In this document: in pieces, positions 29,098 to 38,169 of the stretch
How the letters are laid out: every line of letters starts with the position of its first letter
Numbering within the stretch: position 1 is the first letter of the stretch
NCBI GenBank assembly: GCA_964414595.1
Contig: CAYPXJ010000002.1
Location: forward strand, 1 to 64,000
Reading direction: 5' to 3'
Origin: CAYPXJ01 sp964414595
GTDB taxonomy: Bacteria; Pseudomonadota; Alphaproteobacteria; Rickettsiales; CAIJLX01
DNA length: 64,000 nt
Notes under the pieces: generated by a model
Seen by the model: only the letters and a program-made list of their open reading frames with translations
The model's database searches: none
What the model was told of the DNA's origin: nothing
Position numbers and translations under genes: made by a program

Positions 29098-29188
29098 GCG
29101 TTAGTTGTAGTTTTTATTGTATTCATGTAAAGCTCTTGAGGTTACGATAGTGTAATTCGTTTTTACAAAAAAAACAGGAACAAAATCG

Positions 29189-31084
29189 ATGTGCGGAGTT
29201 GCTGGGCTGTTATCGTGGTCATCCCGATTAAGTGCGGCAGACCTACAAGCAACAGCCGCACACATGGCTGATGCCCTTATTACTCGCGGGCCAGATGGCA
29301 GTGGCGTATGGGTCGATGCATCAAGCGGTATCGCACTTGCGCACCGCCGATTGTCGATCATCGATTTGTCACCCCAAGGTCAGCAACCGATGGCTTCCTC
29401 GAATGGCCGTTATGTCATAAGTTTCAATGGCGAGATTTATAATTTTGAAGAATTGCGCGCGCAACTCCATGAAACCTGGCGCGGACACTCCGATACCGAG
29501 GTGTTGCTTGCTTGCGTTGCGGCGTGGGGGGTAGAAAAAACCTTACTTAAACTGAATGGCATGTTTGCTTTCGCTTTATGGGATAAAGAAGAGCGAACCT
29601 TAACGCTCGCACGCGACCGCATGGGGGAAAAACCGCTCTATTACGGTTGGGTAGGCGATCAATGTGTATTCGCTTCTGAACTCAAGGCTTTTCAGGGTTT
29701 GAGCAACTGGCCGCCTGAGATTAACCGTGACGCCTTGCATCTATTGATGCGCTACAATTATATCCCTGCACCCTATTCAATTTATACTAACATTTATAAA
29801 CTCAGGCCGGGCTATTACTTGCGTATCAAAGCCGGGCAAATGAGCGCGGAACAAACTCCTTATTGGTCGTTTGAGACCATGGTGGAAAGAAGCACGCGCT
29901 ATCGTTATGTCGGTGGCAAAAAAGAAGCCATCGACCAGCTCGAGAATTTGCTAAAATATGCAGTGAAGCAGCGCATGGTGGCGGATGTGCCTCTAGGCGC
30001 ATTTCTCTCGGGGGGGGTTGATTCTTCCACGCTGGTTTCGCTGATGCAGGCGCAATCGGCGCGCCCTGTAAAAACTTTTACTATTGGCTTTCACGAACCA
30101 AAATTCGATGAATCACCTTTTGCCAAAGCCGTGGCTAAACATTTAGGAACCGAGCATACGGAAATTTACCTTTCTGCCGCGGATACGGAAAATATCATTC
30201 CACTACTACCGAACATTTACGACGAACCATTTGCTGATTCTTCGCAAATCCCAACTTATTTAGTATCGCGATTTGCCCGCCAGCACGTAACTGTGGCTCT
30301 TACAGGGGACGGAGGCGATGAGATATTCGGAGGTTATAACCGCTATATCAGCGGCGTCCGAATATGGAATGCCGTTTCTGTTTTGCCTTTAGGTTTACGC
30401 AAAAAATTAGCGGATATGCTATTGGCAACGCGTTCCTCATTTCTATTTCGTTTGGCGCCAGGGGAAACCTTTAAACGCAGACTTTACAAAGATTATGAAA
30501 AAATCACAGCCACTTCGCCCGAAGATTTTTATCATAGCATGTGCTCTCTCAATCCTCATCCCAGTAGAGTGGTCAATGGCGCGCAAGAGCCAGCTTACCA
30601 AAAAAGCGGTATGCATCTTGGCCTCGATTTTTCTGAGTGGATGATGCTTCAGGATGCGATCACCTATTTTCCAGGTGATATTCTTACCAAAGTGGATCGC
30701 GCTTCTATGTCCGTGGGTTTGGAAACACGCACTCCCTTTACCGATCCGGAGGTAATGGCTTTTGCCTGGCAGTTACCGCTGAACATGAAAATCCATCAAG
30801 GTAAGGGTAAGTGGTTATTACGTCAGCTACTCTATCGCTATGTGCCGCAAAACTTGATCGAACGGCCAAAAGCCGGCTTCTCTGCGCCTCTAGGTGATTG
30901 GTTAAGAGGTTCATTAAAAAGATGGGCGGCCGACCTTCTTTCGACCGATACACTCAAAAGGCAAGGCTACTTTAACCCTGCGACGGTCGAAAAAATCTGG
31001 CAAATACACCAATCCAATCGCCGCGATATGGAACATCAGCTATGGAGTATTCTTATGTTTCAATCCTGGTTAAATAAGGCCTGA
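29189..31084 (+). CDS. asnB: Asparagine synthase-type glutamine amidotransferase
   Basis: 631 residues. Cys2 after the initiator Met (MCGVAGLL) is the glutaminase nucleophile; the class II amidotransferase domain covers about 1-210 (RGPDGSGVW, AHRRLSIIDLSPQGQQPM, FNGEIYNF). The synthase domain carries the ATP loop GAFLSGGVDSSTLVSL and LTGDGGDEIFGGYNRY. AsnB-like proteins in capsule and O-antigen loci often amidate sugar uronic acids or similar groups instead of making asparagine; that is inference. Starts 91 bases from the divergent EpsG gene and overlaps the next gene tail to tail by 25 bases. Confidence 0.9.
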   Translation: MCGVAGLLSWSSRLSAADLQATAAHMADALITRGPDGSGVWVDASSGIALAHRRLSIIDLSPQGQQPMASSNGRYVISFNGEIYNFEELRAQLHETWRGHSDTEVLLACVAAWGVEKTLLKLNGMFAFALWDKEERTLTLARDRMGEKPLYYGWVGDQCVFASELKAFQGLSNWPPEINRDALHLLMRYNYIPAPYSIYTNIYKLRPGYYLRIKAGQMSAEQTPYWSFETMVERSTRYRYVGGKKEAIDQLENLLKYAVKQRMVADVPLGAFLSGGVDSSTLVSLMQAQSARPVKTFTIGFHEPKFDESPFAKAVAKHLGTEHTEIYLSAADTENIIPLLPNIYDEPFADSSQIPTYLVSRFARQHVTVALTGDGGDEIFGGYNRYISGVRIWNAVSVLPLGLRKKLADMLLATRSSFLFRLAPGETFKRRLYKDYEKITATSPEDFYHSMCSLNPHPSRVVNGAQEPAYQKSGMHLGLDFSEWMMLQDAITYFPGDILTKVDRASMSVGLETRTPFTDPEVMAFAWQLPLNMKIHQGKGKWLLRQLLYRYVPQNLIERPKAGFSAPLGDWLRGSLKRWAADLLSTDTLKRQGYFNPATVEKIWQIHQSNRRDMEHQLWSILMFQSWLNKA

Positions 31085-32130
31085 ACCATGTGTGCCACCC
31101 GTGGGCCCTGTACTTTAATAGAGTAGAATTTTTCAACCCGAGTGCGGCCTGCCTCGCCCATTCTTTTTCGTAACCCTGCATCTGCAAGCAGCCGCTCGAT
31201 AGCCTGCTGCCACTCCTCCGGAGTTGTAGCCAAATAGCCATTAACGCCATGCTCCACAATTTCGCGGTTCATTCCCACAGGTGAAGCTATCACCGGAATG
31301 CCGCATGCCATGTATTGAATTAGTTTGAAACCGCATTTGCCTCTTGCCCAAGGTTCGTCAGGCAGTGGCATCACACCTATATCCATTTGCTGCAAATCTG
31401 CTATCTCCCGTACTTCTGACCATTCGCGAAATTCAAAAGGTGCTGCTTGCTTCACTGTAGACCCGGCCCCCACCACGAGGACCGACATTTGGTCTGCTTT
31501 CACAAATCGTGAAAAAACGTCCGCGAGTGGCGCGCCGTATTTCCATGTAGATGGCGAACCTATCCAGCCAAGAACCGGTATAGCCGTTGTAGGTTTTTCC
31601 CTTGCCGGAACATAGCATGTCGTATCCACTGTCGTCGGAACAATTTCCGTATGGTGACAATAGCGGCTAACATAATCTTGCAGGTATGAATTGCCACAAA
31701 TGACCAAATCGCTACGGCGTAATAATGGCGCAAGCTTATTACCTAACACGTTGCGGATGAGCGGATTTTTGTGGTGATCATACTGATGGAAAATTGCATC
31801 GTCTAAATCAACAATTACTGGTTTATTACAATAAGAAACCAGTGTCTCAAAAATTCCCGGCAGATACGGAAAGCACTCATATTGTACCCAGATAAAGTCG
31901 TAATTTCTGCTGCGAATTAAATCGATGAGTCTTTTTCCATACGAAGAAAAAACGCTAAAAAAACTCTTTTTTCCCGTTGCAAATAAAGTCTCTAGCTGCC
32001 GGTCGTCAAGTAGAGGGCAAAATTCCAGCGTGATGGAAAGTGGTTCTAAATACTTCACCATCTGCACAAAGCGGTAACGCGTGCTTGCTGCGCGCGATCC
32101 GTATTTCAAAAGAACAAGCCCTCGTTTCAT
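31060..32130 (-). CDS. Glycosyltransferase family 4 protein
   Basis: 356 residues. N-terminal GT-B half with KYGSRAASTRYRFVQMVKYL and VIVDLDDAIFHQYDHHKNPL, then a C-terminal half with VLGWIGSPSTWKYG, MDIGVMPLPDEPWARGKCGFKLIQYMACGIPVIASPVGMNREIVEHGVNGYLA, a clear nucleotide-sugar site. Acceptor and donor not predictable. A lone - strand gene between asnB and wzx. Confidence 0.88.
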   Translation of the reverse strand: MKRGLVLLKYGSRAASTRYRFVQMVKYLEPLSITLEFCPLLDDRQLETLFATGKKSFFSVFSSYGKRLIDLIRSRNYDFIWVQYECFPYLPGIFETLVSYCNKPVIVDLDDAIFHQYDHHKNPLIRNVLGNKLAPLLRRSDLVICGNSYLQDYVSRYCHHTEIVPTTVDTTCYVPAREKPTTAIPVLGWIGSPSTWKYGAPLADVFSRFVKADQMSVLVVGAGSTVKQAAPFEFREWSEVREIADLQQMDIGVMPLPDEPWARGKCGFKLIQYMACGIPVIASPVGMNREIVEHGVNGYLATTPEEWQQAIERLLADAGLRKRMGEAGRTRVEKFYSIKVQGPRVAHMVQALFNQD

Positions 32131-32302
32131 GGTTTATATACCTTTATGAAATAGCGTCTTTCTCAGCATAAATAGGACTATGTAGACAAAAAGTTTTTAA
32201 AATTCTTGGCCTTAAAATGTGGCCATTTTAATATGGTTTCTATGCGACTCGAATTAAATGATCTCAATGACTATAGCGAAGTTTTGTTTTATTCTGCAAG
32301 AC

Positions 32303-33583
32303 ATGTTCAAACCTTCAAAATATTTAGCGGACAATCTTAAATCACTTGGGGGGGGTGGTGCACAATTTTTGATTGTTTTATTTTCTACCCCCGTGATGAC
32401 ACGCCTCTACGATCCGTCAGCCTACGCGACTTTTGGTCTTATCAATTCTTCTGCTACTGTATTCGTGAGCATTGGCATGCTCTCCTTGCCTTACGCTTAC
32501 CCGACCGTACAGCGATCGGCAGATCGTGCACGACTTATGCAGTGTATGCTGTGGATGTTAGTTGGTCTAACTCTACTATCTGTAATGGTTGCGTTAATAA
32601 TAAGAATCACCGACATGAGGCATGTGGGTATGGATATTTCGGAAACCGCCTTATTGTTTTTTCCTTTGCTCGTTCTAACAGGCGCTGCACGACAGATTAT
32701 GTTGATGGTAGCCGTTGAGCGCGCCCATTTTAACAGCACCTCATTGGGGCAAATCATTGAGCCTATTTGCTCGCGCGGTGGCGCGATTGCGCTTGGCTCT
32801 GTCGCAGGCGGGCACCCGGCATTTGTGTTAGCTTCGATGGTATTTGGTTATGTAGTAACCACGGTTTCCGTAGGCTTATTAGTTGTTGATAAGGGAATGC
32901 GCCACTGGATTGCCACCATACATTCCCGCAAGCAATTTTTTTCAACTCTTCGACGCTATAAAAATTTTATCTTCTACTCAACGCCTACACAGCAATTATT
33001 TCCTCTGACTACTCTTGGTGTACAAATGATGGTTGCCCTATTTTTTTCAAGCGAGCAGACCGGTCATTTTATTTTAGCCAGTTCTATCCTTACTTTGCCC
33101 GTCACACTGATTGCTTTGACCACCGCACCTGTGGTGTATCGGCGTCTTATTGAAATAGAGCGCAAGACTCCTGAAAAACTCCTAGAACATATCGTGATGT
33201 TATCCGTTTTGTATCTCATTGGGGGTATAGGTCTGGTTACGCCTATATTTTTGTTTGGTGAATCTATTTTTACTTTTATTTTTGGGGCCAACTGGACGGA
33301 GGCGGGTGCTATAGCTGAGATCTTAAGTGTGGCCTATTTTTTTGCGTTTGCCGCTGTAGGTCTACAATCAATTTTCCGGATCATACGGCATCAGGGCACC
33401 GAACTTATGTTAGAAATTGTGAGCTGCTCTATTATCGGGCTTGTGGCTGTCTTATGCTTTGTTACTATGAATTTTTACCAGGCCTTGTTATGCCTCTCTT
33501 GCGCTTGGCTTTTGCGTAACTTAATATTGTTGTCCAGCGGCTTGCTGTTGACGCGTCGATACATAAAAAATCTCACTGCATAG
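32303..33583 (+). CDS. wzx: Wzx-type lipid-linked oligosaccharide flippase
   Basis: 426 residues from ATG 32303 (MFKPSKYLADNLKSL), which suits the family; ATG 32258 would add 15 residues. Twelve or so membrane helices of the polysaccharide_synt/MATE-like superfamily, with FSTPVMTRLYDPSAYATFGLINSS near the start, the usual region after the first helix. It turns undecaprenyl-linked repeat units to the periplasmic side. Two bases separate it from the next glycosyltransferase. Confidence 0.88.
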   Translation: MFKPSKYLADNLKSLGGGGAQFLIVLFSTPVMTRLYDPSAYATFGLINSSATVFVSIGMLSLPYAYPTVQRSADRARLMQCMLWMLVGLTLLSVMVALIIRITDMRHVGMDISETALLFFPLLVLTGAARQIMLMVAVERAHFNSTSLGQIIEPICSRGGAIALGSVAGGHPAFVLASMVFGYVVTTVSVGLLVVDKGMRHWIATIHSRKQFFSTLRRYKNFIFYSTPTQQLFPLTTLGVQMMVALFFSSEQTGHFILASSILTLPVTLIALTTAPVVYRRLIEIERKTPEKLLEHIVMLSVLYLIGGIGLVTPIFLFGESIFTFIFGANWTEAGAIAEILSVAYFFAFAAVGLQSIFRIIRHQGTELMLEIVSCSIIGLVAVLCFVTMNFYQALLCLSCAWLLRNLILLSSGLLLTRRYIKNLTA

Positions 33584-33585
33584 AT

Positions 33586-34815
33586 ATGAACCAAAAGCCT
33601 TATGTACTTTTAATAGCACCCCATGCACCTCCTAGAAATGGTGCAGAAGCTATTCAAGTACGGCGCATTCTCAAAGAGTTAGATATACAGGCCACAGGAC
33701 GCCTCATTACTGTAGCGCCGGAGGCAGCTTCATGGGTACATCACGATGCGTCTCTCGAGCTAAAGCTCAACCATTTCGATACACAAAGTCTTAGGCTTCC
33801 TTTCCATCGCCTGACTAGCCGTGTGTTTATGTCACAGCGATTCAGACTTTTTCATATGCCTGATTCGCTATGCTGGATCCAGTTGCAAGCAGGGACAGTA
33901 ATCAAACAGCTTACTAAAAAACCTGATATTTTATACTCCAGATCTTTCCCTCTCAGTGCAGCATTATTGGCGCGAGGGCTTAAAAAGCAGTTATCTATTC
34001 CTTGGATTATGCACTTAAGCGATCCCTGGGCCGATAGTCCCTTTACATTGCCAGATCGGCGGCATGCAAAACTAGAAGCCGCGTGCTTTGAGCAAGCAAA
34101 CCTTATTACGTTAACTGCACAAGGTCAGGCAGATTTTTACAAAAACAAATATCCTCAATTCGCAAACAAAATAATCGTTTTACCTAACGTAATGCCTGAT
34201 GTTGAGGAATCAGGTAAATGGGTGCAACACCTACTTGCAGCAGATGACCGCTTACATATTGTTTTCGCAGGTAGCCTTTATGGTAGCCGTTCACCCAAAC
34301 CTTTATTAGATGCGCTCGATATTATTCGCCAGTCGCAACCTGAGTTACTAAAAAAACTTCGCATTGATTTTTATGGAAAAACGCAGGATCACATACTTAA
34401 GCTATTGCAAAGCAGCCCGGATATTCGCTATCGCGGTGCCGTTTCTTATGCCGAGGCATGCGCAGTACAATACGCCTCCGATATCGCCCTAACCATCGAA
34501 GCGGATAGTGAACATCCCTTAATCAAAGCAACCTTACTATCTAAAGTGACGGATTGCTTTGCCCTGGGAAAACCAATGCTGTCTATTACACCGGAAGGCA
34601 GTGAAACGGAGCGGATTTGCAAGAGTGGTTATGGTTGGTCTGCGGCGCCTTCAAACCCACAGGAAATTGCAAAACTTCTTTGTGGCCTGGTAGAAAAACT
34701 TCCAGAATTGCGTGCAGCAAAACCAAAGCCAGCTCCTGAATATTATCAGGCTGAGCGTGTTGTCAGCGGTTTACTTACCCAGATGCAAAAACTTATCGAG
34801 GAAAGTAATCGGTGA
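33586..34815 (+). CDS. Glycosyltransferase (GT-B fold, GT4-like)
   Basis: 409 residues. Begins YVLLIAPHAPPRNGAEAIQVRRILKEL. The middle has SIPWIMHLSDPWADSPFTLP and the C-terminal half HIVFAGSLYGSRSPKPLLDAL, YRGAVSYAEACAVQYASDIALTIEAD, a donor-site region with less conserved residues than the other GT4 enzymes in the locus. The stop overlaps the next start (GTGA). Confidence 0.85.
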   Translation: MNQKPYVLLIAPHAPPRNGAEAIQVRRILKELDIQATGRLITVAPEAASWVHHDASLELKLNHFDTQSLRLPFHRLTSRVFMSQRFRLFHMPDSLCWIQLQAGTVIKQLTKKPDILYSRSFPLSAALLARGLKKQLSIPWIMHLSDPWADSPFTLPDRRHAKLEAACFEQANLITLTAQGQADFYKNKYPQFANKIIVLPNVMPDVEESGKWVQHLLAADDRLHIVFAGSLYGSRSPKPLLDALDIIRQSQPELLKKLRIDFYGKTQDHILKLLQSSPDIRYRGAVSYAEACAVQYASDIALTIEADSEHPLIKATLLSKVTDCFALGKPMLSITPEGSETERICKSGYGWSAAPSNPQEIAKLLCGLVEKLPELRAAKPKPAPEYYQAERVVSGLLTQMQKLIEESNR

Positions 34816-35954
34816 CATCTCCTCGTGTGCTCCTGCTGGGCTATTACGGCAAAGGCAATTTTGGCGATGATGTCTTGCTCACCGTTACCTACAAACTTTT
34901 AAAGCGCGAAATACCTCACGGTGTATTCCATACGATTATTGACGATGAAAAGGGCTATGTGACCTCGTTGTTTCAGGACATCACAATTCTAAAATCCGGC
35001 TACCATGGGCATTTTGATGTGATCGTGCATGGGGGGGGTGGTGTATTTTTTGATTTTAAGGCACATGGGGCTGGCACAAAATTGTTAGAGAATGTTTTTG
35101 AAATTCTCGGCGCACCAACTTATCTAAAGCTAGAGCGATTCGTGCGTAAAATGACGCGTAAACGCCGCACCTCGACCACGCATCGTGTTGGGTTAGGTAT
35201 CGGCGTTGGCCCTTTTTCTCGTGGTTCAATAAGCCTGTGGCGTGATCGCCTGCCTATACTTGCTGATTTTGATGCGTTATGGGTACGCGATGCTCAAAGC
35301 CTAGATAATCTAAAGCGTTTTGCACCCGTCATGACTTCAGAAATTATTCGTGGTTCTGATTTAGCTTTTTTAACCGAACATTGGTTACCCGCCTTAGCGC
35401 CCAAGCACCGCTCTTTCCGCCCACGTCTGGGAATCATTCTGCGCGATTGGCCTGAAGAGACTGGGGGCACTCCTTACCCGTTACTTACGTCGATTTTTTC
35501 AAAGCTTGCCCAAACTTACGAGGTCACGGGCTTTATTTTTGATCAGCGGCAGGATCCTAAATTACGATCCTTACTGGCAGCATTCACCACACATATTTGG
35601 CAGCCGCATACCATGCGCCTTGAAGATTTTGCCCATCACCTGCACGGGCAGGATGTACTGTTGACCAGTCGGGCCCATGGAGCAATCTGCGGCGCCTGCC
35701 TTGGCGTTCCCAGCGTCATCGTCAACATCGAACCCAAGCTGGAGCAAGTGCACAAGATGTTGCCGAATGCCACCCAGCTTGTCGCCGCCAATCGCACGGA
35801 TGATTGGGAACAAGCGATTAAGAACGCACTGAACACCTCGAGCGAATCAATCGCTGCTGATGTCGCCCACAATCGCCAATCTTCCACCGAGGCACTCGCA
35901 AAAATACGCCCCTATTTCTTAACCAAAAACGATGTTGGCGATGTGTTTTTATAG
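34812..35954 (+). CDS. Polysaccharide pyruvyl transferase family protein
   Basis: 380 residues, GTG start within the GTGA overlap. LLLGYYGKGNFGDDVLLTVTYKLLK is the typical family start, followed by DVIVHGGGGVFFDFKAHG, GLGIGVGPFSRGSI, WVRDAQSLDNL and DVLLTSRAHGAICGACLGVPSVIVN. Enzymes of this family add ketal-linked pyruvate from PEP to a sugar, giving negative charge. Its last 43 bases overlap the convergent methyltransferase. Confidence 0.9.
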   Translation: MTSPRVLLLGYYGKGNFGDDVLLTVTYKLLKREIPHGVFHTIIDDEKGYVTSLFQDITILKSGYHGHFDVIVHGGGGVFFDFKAHGAGTKLLENVFEILGAPTYLKLERFVRKMTRKRRTSTTHRVGLGIGVGPFSRGSISLWRDRLPILADFDALWVRDAQSLDNLKRFAPVMTSEIIRGSDLAFLTEHWLPALAPKHRSFRPRLGIILRDWPEETGGTPYPLLTSIFSKLAQTYEVTGFIFDQRQDPKLRSLLAAFTTHIWQPHTMRLEDFAHHLHGQDVLLTSRAHGAICGACLGVPSVIVNIEPKLEQVHKMLPNATQLVAANRTDDWEQAIKNALNTSSESIAADVAHNRQSSTEALAKIRPYFLTKNDVGDVFL

Positions 35955-36850
35955 CCTGTCAGGTAAAATAAATCCGGCGCTGTAGTATAATAATATTCCT
36001 TTTGAAACACATCGCATTGCAGACCCTCTATGTTAGCCTCCGCTTGTCTGCCCCATCGCACCCACTCGAACTGGTGCGGTATTTTGTCATAGTGCATCAC
36101 CATCTGTACGGTAGGAATCGGTGGCCAGTCATCCGAATGAATGGCAAATACTGATAAATCATCATCTGCAATGATATACGGAATGCCCTTTGTTCTGCAC
36201 CATTGCAAGCGGTCATAATGCGACACGTGGTCATCCAGCAGCGCCAATATTTTATTCCCTACAATCGGTTCCTGAAAGCCTTCTATATCATGCTCAAAAT
36301 AGCGAGCTTTGGGGGATCGATGTTCCACTTTCGAAAGGTTAATATCAAAACAATAGAGCTTCGTCTGCGGTGTGCTGGCCGCATCCAGAAGTGCGGTGCT
36401 AAAACCTCGCCACACGCCTGATTCCACAACGGCATCTGGATTCACCACCTTCGTGAAACAATAGACAAGCAACCCATTATTATACCCCATTCCACCATGA
36501 AGGTTTGAAATTGTGATCTGTTTGAATACTTGGTTATAAGCCGCAATATACTGCTGAATATCTTGAATAGAAGCCTCAAGGCCCAACGATGATAAAAATT
36601 CTTTTATTTTTTCTGCCAACGCTTGATTCCTATCCGCCAAAACCCGTGGATTGAGTATCACAGAATGCTGTTCATCTCGTTTAAGATTGCTGGTTTTGGA
36701 AATCTGAACTCCCAACAATTTTTCAACCTGTTGCTTGAAAAACTTGATTAACTGGATGACACGCGATGAAAAACTCTGGCTGGCTTTACCTTCTTCGAAT
36801 CGCCAATAACCCGTGGTCGTTCGATACTGCGCCTTGTCATATGTCTTCAT
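35912..36850 (-). CDS. SAM-dependent methyltransferase-like protein
   Basis: 312 residues. An N-terminal region of about 110 residues without clear domain is followed by DAVVESGVWRGFSTALLDAA (glycine-rich motif I), LYCFDINLSKV (acidic strand 2 end), and PYIIADDDLSVFAIHSDD. The glycine motif is looser than in standard methyltransferases, so it may be a relative with another activity. Sits opposite the pyruvyl transferase and divergent from the next glycosyltransferase. Confidence 0.65.
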   Translation of the reverse strand: MKTYDKAQYRTTTGYWRFEEGKASQSFSSRVIQLIKFFKQQVEKLLGVQISKTSNLKRDEQHSVILNPRVLADRNQALAEKIKEFLSSLGLEASIQDIQQYIAAYNQVFKQITISNLHGGMGYNNGLLVYCFTKVVNPDAVVESGVWRGFSTALLDAASTPQTKLYCFDINLSKVEHRSPKARYFEHDIEGFQEPIVGNKILALLDDHVSHYDRLQWCRTKGIPYIIADDDLSVFAIHSDDWPPIPTVQMVMHYDKIPHQFEWVRWGRQAEANIEGLQCDVFQKEYYYTTAPDLFYLTGYKNTSPTSFLVKK

Positions 36851-36921
36851 AGTTTGAACTCACCAAGAATAGTGTATGTATAGTTATCAGGGTGACTATA
36901 TAGCCTGAGAACAAAAAATCT

Positions 36922-38169
36922 ATGACAGAAAAAAGTTCATACCGTCCTAAAGTTCTGATGTTGATGACGCACCTAGGGTATGGCGGTGCGGAAACCTCGT
37001 TTATTCGCCTGGCAAACTTTCTTTCAACCAGGATGGATGTTCGTGTAGCTTTATTCACAGAAAATTATGGTTCGCTCGGTTACTCACTTGGCCATGAAGC
37101 ATTGCAGCCGCCCATCACGATGCTCAGTGATTCAGTGAAAAACTTTTTTCAGCGTTGGTGGCAGCGCATCACCACCTTGCGGCGGCTTAAAAAACAGCAC
37201 GATGTGTGCATCAGTTTTTTATCGGGACCCAACCTGTTAAATGTCTTGGCAGGCGTGAACAATAAAACCATCATCTCATTACGCGGGCCGCGGGCACATG
37301 ATGCCAATGCCATGGGCCTTAAGCGGCGTATTTTCCAACATCTGTTAGACCCGCTCATTCTCAATTTTGCGGCAAAAATTGTTCCGGTTTCTTCTGGGTT
37401 ATGCAACGAAGTTCACCAGTTAGGTGGGCCTTGGAACCTCTCGAAAGTCACCGTCATTCCACCGTTTATTTTTGCACAAACTAACTTTAGCCGCGCGCTG
37501 GAAGTGCCTCCAGAACATTTTATTGGGCTCAAAGGTCAACCCGTGATCGTTGCAGCAGGCCGTGTTTCTGTTGAAAAAAACTTTCAGCATCTCATCCGTG
37601 TATTTACTCGTGTAGCACAAAACGTACCGGGAGCTAAACTTTTACTGATTGGAGATGGACCCATGTTGCCGGCCCTGCAGCAGCAATGTACTGAGGCTGG
37701 GTTAGCGATGGATGATCCCACTCCAGGCAAAACCTCTGTGCTGTTTGCTGGATACCAAAAAAATCCCCTACAGTTTATGACGCTGGGGCGTGTGTTTGCC
37801 TTGCCATCGGGCACCGAGGGTGTGCCCAATATTTTACTGGAGGCTATGTGCGCCGGCACGCCAGTCATCGCAGCGGATGCGGCCTGGGGTGCCCGTTCCA
37901 TACTTACGCATGATAATCTTTATAAGAAAAAGCCTTATCCTCTTGATCGCGTTTATGAAGCTGAATATGGGCTTTTGTTGCCGCGTATTGATAATCCACG
38001 CTACGACGAGGAATGGATACGAGCGCTGACTGATGCCTTGCAAAAGGATAGCTTGAGTGCACATTATGTCGAAAAAGCGCGTCAGCGCGTGCTGGATTAT
38101 GACTGGGATGTGGTTGCACCGCGCTGGTTAGCGGTAATTCACGATCTTCTCAAAAGTACCAAGCCATGA
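36922..38169 (+). CDS. Glycosyltransferase family 4 protein
   Basis: 415 residues. MLMTHLGYGGAETSFIRLANFLS is the N-terminal hallmark of GT4; VIVAAGRVSVEKNFQHLIRVFTRV, LLIGDGPMLPALQQQC and ALPSGTEGVPNILLEAMCAGTPVIAADAAWGARSIL form the donor site including the EX7E-like element. First of three translationally coupled genes (ATGA overlaps at 38166 and 40112). Confidence 0.92.
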   Translation: MTEKSSYRPKVLMLMTHLGYGGAETSFIRLANFLSTRMDVRVALFTENYGSLGYSLGHEALQPPITMLSDSVKNFFQRWWQRITTLRRLKKQHDVCISFLSGPNLLNVLAGVNNKTIISLRGPRAHDANAMGLKRRIFQHLLDPLILNFAAKIVPVSSGLCNEVHQLGGPWNLSKVTVIPPFIFAQTNFSRALEVPPEHFIGLKGQPVIVAAGRVSVEKNFQHLIRVFTRVAQNVPGAKLLLIGDGPMLPALQQQCTEAGLAMDDPTPGKTSVLFAGYQKNPLQFMTLGRVFALPSGTEGVPNILLEAMCAGTPVIAADAAWGARSILTHDNLYKKKPYPLDRVYEAEYGLLLPRIDNPRYDEEWIRALTDALQKDSLSAHYVEKARQRVLDYDWDVVAPRWLAVIHDLLKSTKP

